Part shown: positions 9,898 through 13,993 of the stretch, piece after piece | How positions within the stretch are numbered: position 1 is the stretch's first letter | How the letters are laid out: the number at the start of each line of letters is the position of its first letter | NCBI GenBank assembly: GCA_023229175.1 | Contig: JALNZV010000042.1 | Span: forward strand, 1 to 13,993 | DNA: 13,993 nt | Reading direction: 5' to 3' | Source of the DNA: Tissierellaceae bacterium | GTDB lineage: Bacteria; Bacillota; Clostridia; Tissierellales; Tissierellaceae | Made by a program: the position numbers and the translations under genes | The notes under the pieces: model-generated | Databases searched by the model: none | The model's input: the letters and a program-made list of their open reading frames with translations, nothing else | What the model was told of the DNA's origin: nothing

Positions 9898-12299
9898 GTA
9901 ATAGAATTAATCTAACCAACGACGGCGAAATAGACATAGCCGTAGGCAAGAGCCGTAAAGAACTCCAGTGGAAGAACAAGACTATCCTTTGGTCAGAGTT
10001 CGTAAATAGGGTGTCAACTCCCTATTATACTGATGAAACTTACCAGGAGTATATCAACGCTAAGAAGGATTACCAGGACAACAAGAAAGATGTCGGGGGT
10101 TATGTCGGGGGTTACCTCAACAACGGTAGGCGTAAAAGCGACACTGTTCTACATCGTAGCCTTATAACTCTCGATATGGATTTTGGCAATATGCAAGCCT
10201 GGGAGGACTGGAAGCTATTATACGGCTATGCTTGTTGTGCTTACTCCACTCACAAGCATACCCCTGAGAAGCCGAGATTAAGAATTGTATTACCTCTCAG
10301 CCGTTCTGTTAGCCGTGAGGAGTACGAGCCTATTGCTCGACATATCGCCGACCAGTTCGGGATAGAGTTGTTCGATGAAACAACATACGAAGCTTCAAGA
10401 CTTATGTATTGGCAGAGTACTTCTAAAGGTGCTGAGTATTTCTTTGACTATAACGACGGCGACTGGATAGACGCTGATGAGGTTCTTGCCTCTTACCATG
10501 ATTGGCGTGATAGTTCTTCCTGGAAGATATCGTCAAAGGTTGATAAAATAATAAGGCAGCAGATCAAGAAGCAGGAAGACCCTTTAGAGAAAGATGGCAT
10601 TGTCGGAACGTTCTGTCGTACCTACTCAATCTCTCAGGTTATAGATAAGTTCTTAAGTGAAGATTACGAGGCTTGCGACATACCTAACAGGTATACTTAT
10701 AAGAAAGGCTCAACAAGTGCTGGGATGGTGATATATGACGATAAGTTCGCTTATTCCCACCACGGTACCGACCCGTCAAGTGGTAAGCTGTGTAATGCTT
10801 TCGACTTAGTACGTATACATAAGTTCGGTATTAAAGATATCGAGGCTAAGGAAAACACTCCTATTAATAAAATGCCAAGTTATACGGCTATGCTCGACTT
10901 CGCTACAGCTGATGGAGAGGTTAAGTTAACTCTCTCAAGAGAAAGGTCTGAGAGTGCTAAGTCTGATTTCAGTAGTTATACTGAGGTCGAGATAGAAGAG
11001 GGGGAGGATAGCGACGAGTGGAAGGCTAATTTAGATGTGGATAGGAAAGGAGTTATAAAGCCTACGGCTTCCAATTGTGAACTTATTCTCAACAACGATA
11101 GATACTTCAAAGGGGCTTTCAAACTTAATACTTTAAGAATGATAGTTGAGGTGGTAAAGCAACTCCCTTGGCGTAAGAAGGGGGACTTTTCTATGTGGAG
11201 AGACTCTGACGAGGCTAATCTAAGGTTGTACATGGACAAGGAGTATCAATTCACAAGTAAGTCTCTTATCTCTGACGCTCTCATGATATTATTCGATAAG
11301 TGCCAATACCACCCCGTGAAGGACTATTTAGATTCGTTACCTGCGTGGGATGGCGAGGAGAGGATAAAGGATATACTGCCTAATTTTTTTGGTGTAGAAG
11401 ATAACGAATACACTCGTAAAGCTTTCAGATTGTCTTTAATTGCTTGTGTAGCTCGCGTGTTTAATCCGGGGTGTAAGTTCGATTACGTTCTTACTTTGGT
11501 AGGGCAAGAAGGGACAGGGAAGTCTACTATATTTAGCCGTCTTGGCGGTGAGTGGTTTTCGGATAACTTCGAGTCCCCCTCAGGTAAAGAAGGTAAGGAG
11601 CAACTTATGGGCGTGTGGATTATGGAGATATCAGAGTTAGCTGGGATGTACAAAGCCGAGATAGAGAGGGTGAAGAGTTATATAACTACTAGGACCGACA
11701 GGTTCAGACCTGCTTATGGCAAGAACATTGTAGAAATGCCAAGGCAATGCGTTTTCTTCGCCACTACTAATAATAGAGATTTCCTTAAAGGTAACACAGG
11801 TAATAGGAGGTTCCTGCCGATTGTTATACGCCCTGAGCATATTAAAGAGAGTGTGTTCACAGGGATGACAGAGGAGCTTAGAGGGAATATATGGGCAGAG
11901 GCTATACACTATTATAAAGCAGGGGAAGAACTATGGCTTGGGGAAGAGATAGAAGCAATGGCAAGAGAGCACCAGGAACTACACAGAGAGAGCGACCCCT
12001 GGGAGGACATAATAAACAATTTTGTTGACACCTTGTGGTGTGAGAACTGGGAGGCGATGGACGTAAGGGCACGTTATAATTATTTCGCTTACCCTGACCC
12101 TATCCAAGCTGTAGGAGGGGTGATCAGAGACAAGTTCTCAGTCGAACAGATATGGAAGGAAGCATTAGGAGGTATGGATGATAAACTCGACGCCGGGAAC
12201 TCCCGCAGAATACGTGAAATCATGAGGAGGAGAAAGGATTTTGAGGAGAGGGTGGTTAAGATTGACGGGGTTTCCACAAGGGGGTTTTATAGGGTTTAG
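9894..12299 (+). CDS. VapE-type phage primase-helicase (AEP-like N-terminus, P-loop C-terminus)
   Basis: An 801-aa two-domain protein. The N-terminal ~200 residues resemble phage archaeo-eukaryotic-type primases: LHRSLITLDMDFG with Asp94 and Asp96 as likely metal ligands, YSTHKHTPEKPRLRIVLPL (about 117-135) as the nucleotide-handling segment, and YEASRLMYWQS near 165-175. The C-terminal half is a virulence-associated E (VapE/D5-like) ATPase: GQEGTGKST (537-545) is the Walker A loop, VWIMEISEL (574-582) the Walker B with Glu578, followed by TTRTDRFRPAYGKN and FLKGNTGNRRFLPI, the family's arginine-rich sensor region. It probably makes primers for, and unwinds DNA ahead of, the family A polymerase; this pairing is usual in phages. 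Its ATG overlaps the previous gene by 4 bases. Base composition returns to the core style seen before 5972. A repeat-rich gap follows the TAG stop. Confidence 0.95.
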   Translation: MSNRINLTNDGEIDIAVGKSRKELQWKNKTILWSEFVNRVSTPYYTDETYQEYINAKKDYQDNKKDVGGYVGGYLNNGRRKSDTVLHRSLITLDMDFGNMQAWEDWKLLYGYACCAYSTHKHTPEKPRLRIVLPLSRSVSREEYEPIARHIADQFGIELFDETTYEASRLMYWQSTSKGAEYFFDYNDGDWIDADEVLASYHDWRDSSSWKISSKVDKIIRQQIKKQEDPLEKDGIVGTFCRTYSISQVIDKFLSEDYEACDIPNRYTYKKGSTSAGMVIYDDKFAYSHHGTDPSSGKLCNAFDLVRIHKFGIKDIEAKENTPINKMPSYTAMLDFATADGEVKLTLSRERSESAKSDFSSYTEVEIEEGEDSDEWKANLDVDRKGVIKPTASNCELILNNDRYFKGAFKLNTLRMIVEVVKQLPWRKKGDFSMWRDSDEANLRLYMDKEYQFTSKSLISDALMILFDKCQYHPVKDYLDSLPAWDGEERIKDILPNFFGVEDNEYTRKAFRLSLIACVARVFNPGCKFDYVLTLVGQEGTGKSTIFSRLGGEWFSDNFESPSGKEGKEQLMGVWIMEISELAGMYKAEIERVKSYITTRTDRFRPAYGKNIVEMPRQCVFFATTNNRDFLKGNTGNRRFLPIVIRPEHIKESVFTGMTEELRGNIWAEAIHYYKAGEELWLGEEIEAMAREHQELHRESDPWEDIINNFVDTLWCENWEAMDVRARYNYFAYPDPIQAVGGVIRDKFSVEQIWKEALGGMDDKLDAGNSRRIREIMRRRKDFEERVVKIDGVSTRGFYRV

Positions 12300-12301
12300 C
12301 G

Positions 12302-12629
12302 GTTACAAAAGGAGGGAAAGAGGTTACAAAAGGGTTGAAAAAAGCCCTGAATTAAGAGGAATTATATTAAATACTCTAAAACAGGGTTACAAAGTGAAAA
12401 GGCAAATGTAACCGCAAGAGGCTAAAAGGTTACAAAGTTACAAGAAAAGTTACAAGAAAAGCGGTTAAATGTAACCGTATAACAGATAGAAACATAATGC
12501 ATTAAATGGAAAAGTTACAAAGTTACAAAAAAATCTTATTAAACTATAAATATTAAATTAGGTAGATTATTATATATATATATTACCTAATTATATATAC
12601 GCCATATAGGGGTTTTATGTAACTGTAAC
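12302..12629. repeat. GTTAC/GTAAC repeat field, candidate replication origin
   Basis: The 356 bases between the VapE and VRR-NUC genes (12300-12655) contain no credible gene; possible frames are at most about 16 codons. Eight GTTAC motifs on the + strand (12302, 12323, 12386, 12429, 12437, 12449, 12514, 12522) and four GTAAC (12408, 12471, 12619, 12625) lie in 328 bases. Random sequence would give fewer than one. Many extend to AAAGTTACAA. Spacing is regular: 12323, 12386 and 12449 are 63 apart, as are 12408 and 12471. GTTACAA-(11)-AAATGTAACCG occurs at 12386-12414 and again at 12449-12477 with the same gap. An AT-rich hairpin follows. Location next to the primase-helicase suits an origin or initiator site; operators or recombination sites are alternatives. 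Confidence 0.7.
12556..12592. repeat. AT-rich inverted repeat, possible cruciform or unwinding element
   Basis: AATTAGGTA (12556-12564) and TACCTAATT (12584-12592) are exact reverse complements around a 19-base centre that is nearly all A and T, with a run of alternating TA. Flanking bases are also AT-rich. Next to the GTTAC motifs this looks like an easily melted element of an origin. It could also be a transcribed hairpin in the leader of the VRR-NUC gene; there is no T-tract to make it a terminator. Confidence 0.65.
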
Positions 12630-12655
12630 CCTTAATAATTGTTAAAACAAAAATA

Positions 12656-12949
12656 ATGATAGCAGGAAACGAAAAATTTTTAGAGAAAAAACTCAGGGAA
12701 GAAATAAAGAAAATAGGGGGTTTAGCTATTAAATTCACCTCCCCTTACTTCACAGGTATGCCAGACAGATTGGTGCTAATGCCTAATGGAAATCTTTGGT
12801 TTGTCGAGGTGAAGTCAACGGGTAAGAAGTTAAGAGGCATTCAACAGGCTCAAGCCTTAAGATTACAAGAATTGGGATTCAAAACAAGAGTAATTGACAG
12901 TGATGAGTCGCTTGGTAGTTTTATGAGGGAGGTCAGATATGGATTATAA
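12656..12949 (+). CDS. VRR-NUC domain nuclease
   Basis: A 97-aa single-domain VRR-NUC protein of the PD-(D/E)XK superfamily. The helix NEKFLEKKLREEIKKIGG comes first, then TGMPDRLVLMPNG (Asp37), LWFVEVKSTGKKLR (Glu51, Lys53) and IQQAQALRLQELGF (Gln63/64), which is the complete catalytic order G-x-P-D-R, E-x-K, Q. In eukaryotic FAN1 this domain cuts branched DNA; phage versions commonly precede an SNF2-type helicase, as here. Likely substrates are flaps or junctions formed in replication and recombination (inference). The start follows an A-rich leader downstream of the repeat field. The last 11 bases overlap the helicase gene. Confidence 0.93.
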   Translation: MIAGNEKFLEKKLREEIKKIGGLAIKFTSPYFTGMPDRLVLMPNGNLWFVEVKSTGKKLRGIQQAQALRLQELGFKTRVIDSDESLGSFMREVRYGL

Positions 12950-13993
12950 ACCTCACAATTACCAGTTAACCGCGACTAATAAGATTATCGATGAACCTTA
13001 TTGTGGTTTATTCTTAGATATGGGATTAGGCAAGACAGTATCTACTTTAACGGCAATTAATGAACTCATCTATGGAGACCTAAGTGTTAACAAGGTTTTA
13101 GTTATAGCCCCTAAGAGAGTGGCTGAGACTACCTGGACGGGGGAGTGCGAAAAGTGGGACCACCTCAACCACCTAAGGGTTTCTAAGGTCTTAGGCACAG
13201 AAAAGCAAAGGAAAGAGGCGTTGAGCAGAGAAGCAGATATCTACGTGATAAACAGAGAGAATGTTGTTTGGCTTGTGTCTTATTACGGAGGCACCTTCTT
13301 CCCTTTTGACATGGTGGTAATTGACGAGCTTTCAAGCTTCAAATCCCCAAGTGCACAAAGGTTTAAGGCTCTTAGAATGGTAAGACCTCTTATGAAGAGG
13401 GTGGTGGGATTAACTGGAACGCCAGCCCCAAACGGATTAATAGACCTATGGAGTCAAGTATATCTCTTAGACAAAGGGGAGAGGTTGGGTAAGAATATAA
13501 CGGCATACAGGAAGAAGTATTTCACCCCTGGAAGAACTAACGGTCAAATAGTATTCAATTACGACCTTAAAGAGAATAGCGATAAGGAAATACATAACGC
13601 TATAAGAGATATATGTTTAAGCATGAAAGCTGAGGACTATCTAGAATTGCCCGAGAGGATTGACAGAATAGTGCCCTCAACTTTGCCCCAATCAGTAATG
13701 GAGCGATATAAGGAGTTCGAGAAAGAGCAGATAATGACCTTGTTCGAGGATGAAACCGTGATTACGGCTGTGAATAAAGCAGCGGTAATCGGTAAGCTCC
13801 TCCAATTCTCTAATGGGGCGATATATGACGAAAATCACGACTATCACGAAATCCACGATGTGAAGTTAACCGATTTGGAAGAGATAGTCGACACAGCTAA
13901 TGGGAATCCGGTATTAGTTTTTTACTCTTTTAAGCACGATTTAGAGAGGATAAAGGCAAGGCTTAGGGGTAAAGAGGTAAGAACCCTTAAAAC
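12939..13993 (+). CDS. SNF2-type phage helicase/ATPase, 3' end beyond the window
   Basis: The first 351 codons of an SF2/SNF2-family protein. MDYKPHNYQLTATNKII is the Q-motif-like start. FLDMGLGKTVSTL contains Walker A Lys32 (motif I), VLVIAPKRVAETTW is motif Ia, MVVIDELSSFKSP is motif II with Asp129 and Glu130 (DELS instead of DEAH, normal in phage SNF2 proteins), and VGLTGTPAPNGLIDLW is motif III. At the right edge VLVFYSFKHDLERI begins the second RecA-like domain, so motifs V and VI lie outside. Members translocate on double-stranded DNA using ATP and remodel protein-DNA complexes or replication forks. The ATG overlaps the VRR-NUC gene by 11 bases, so helicase and nuclease are probably made together and may act together. 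Confidence 0.95.
   Translation, partial: MDYKPHNYQLTATNKIIDEPYCGLFLDMGLGKTVSTLTAINELIYGDLSVNKVLVIAPKRVAETTWTGECEKWDHLNHLRVSKVLGTEKQRKEALSREADIYVINRENVVWLVSYYGGTFFPFDMVVIDELSSFKSPSAQRFKALRMVRPLMKRVVGLTGTPAPNGLIDLWSQVYLLDKGERLGKNITAYRKKYFTPGRTNGQIVFNYDLKENSDKEIHNAIRDICLSMKAEDYLELPERIDRIVPSTLPQSVMERYKEFEKEQIMTLFEDETVITAVNKAAVIGKLLQFSNGAIYDENHDYHEIHDVKLTDLEEIVDTANGNPVLVFYSFKHDLERIKARLRGKEVRTLK

Noticed and set aside
12300..12655. Hidden small gene in the long gap
   Set aside because: ATG codons here are followed almost at once by stops, in several cases ATG-TAA inside the repeats; the longest frame seen is about 16 codons.
1..13993. Reassigned stop codon (alternative genetic code)
   Set aside because: TAA, TAG and TGA all end genes at sensible places, for example TAG after VapE followed by a non-coding gap, and conserved genes have no internal in-frame stops.

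Overview
The window is the early/replication module of a bacteriophage or prophage, most likely of a Bacteroidota (Bacteroidales-type) host. Three things point there. Two sequences at the left edge match the Bacteroides -7 promoter element TAnnTTTG. Almost all starts are preceded by A-rich leaders rather than Shine-Dalgarno sequences. The small LuxR-type regulator with a C-terminal hydrophobic segment is a type I associate with Bacteroidales prophages. Every convincing gene is on the + strand, packed with short overlaps, as in one long early operon. No integrase, repressor, structural or lysis gene is visible.

Layout. Positions 1-106 hold a probable control region: a -7 box on each strand facing inward, a perfect 15-bp inverted repeat and a 17-bp tandem repeat. 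Positions 110-1719 carry small early genes: an unknown protein, a small HTH-like protein, a LuxR-type HTH protein, an excisionase/MerR-type HTH protein and an unknown. Positions 1737-5972 are the replication/recombination core: a small protein whose C-terminus resembles phage proteins loosely annotated 'Rrp5', a DUF2800 Cas4-like Fe-S nuclease, a DUF2815 ssDNA-binding-like protein and a family A DNA polymerase. Positions 5977-9897 are a visibly AT-richer accessory cassette of small genes: a DUF4406 remnant, Cys-pair proteins, a tiny membrane protein, a radical SAM enzyme, a SEC-C protein and a duplicated 77-aa gene. Positions 9894-12299 encode a VapE-type primase-helicase. A 356-bp gene-free, repeat-rich stretch follows, then a VRR-NUC nuclease and an SNF2-type helicase that runs off the right end.

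How the genes fit together. DUF2800, DUF2815, PolA, VapE, VRR-NUC and SNF2 form a familiar set in temperate phages of gut bacteria. VapE probably primes and unwinds, PolA copies, DUF2815 coats single strands, and the nucleases and SNF2 helicase process or remodel DNA. The AT-rich cassette between polymerase and primase looks like interchangeable cargo.

Most worth a second look: two tRNA-like folds (an acceptor-like stem stacked directly on a T-arm with a consensus T-loop) in intergenic gaps at 466-536 and 3966-4014, both followed by CTAA and then a gene start; a field of 12 GTTAC/GTAAC motifs with 63-bp periodicity and an AT-rich hairpin at 12302-12629, a candidate origin whose motif also lies between the face-to-face promoters; and four 21-bp iterons at 7318-7401.
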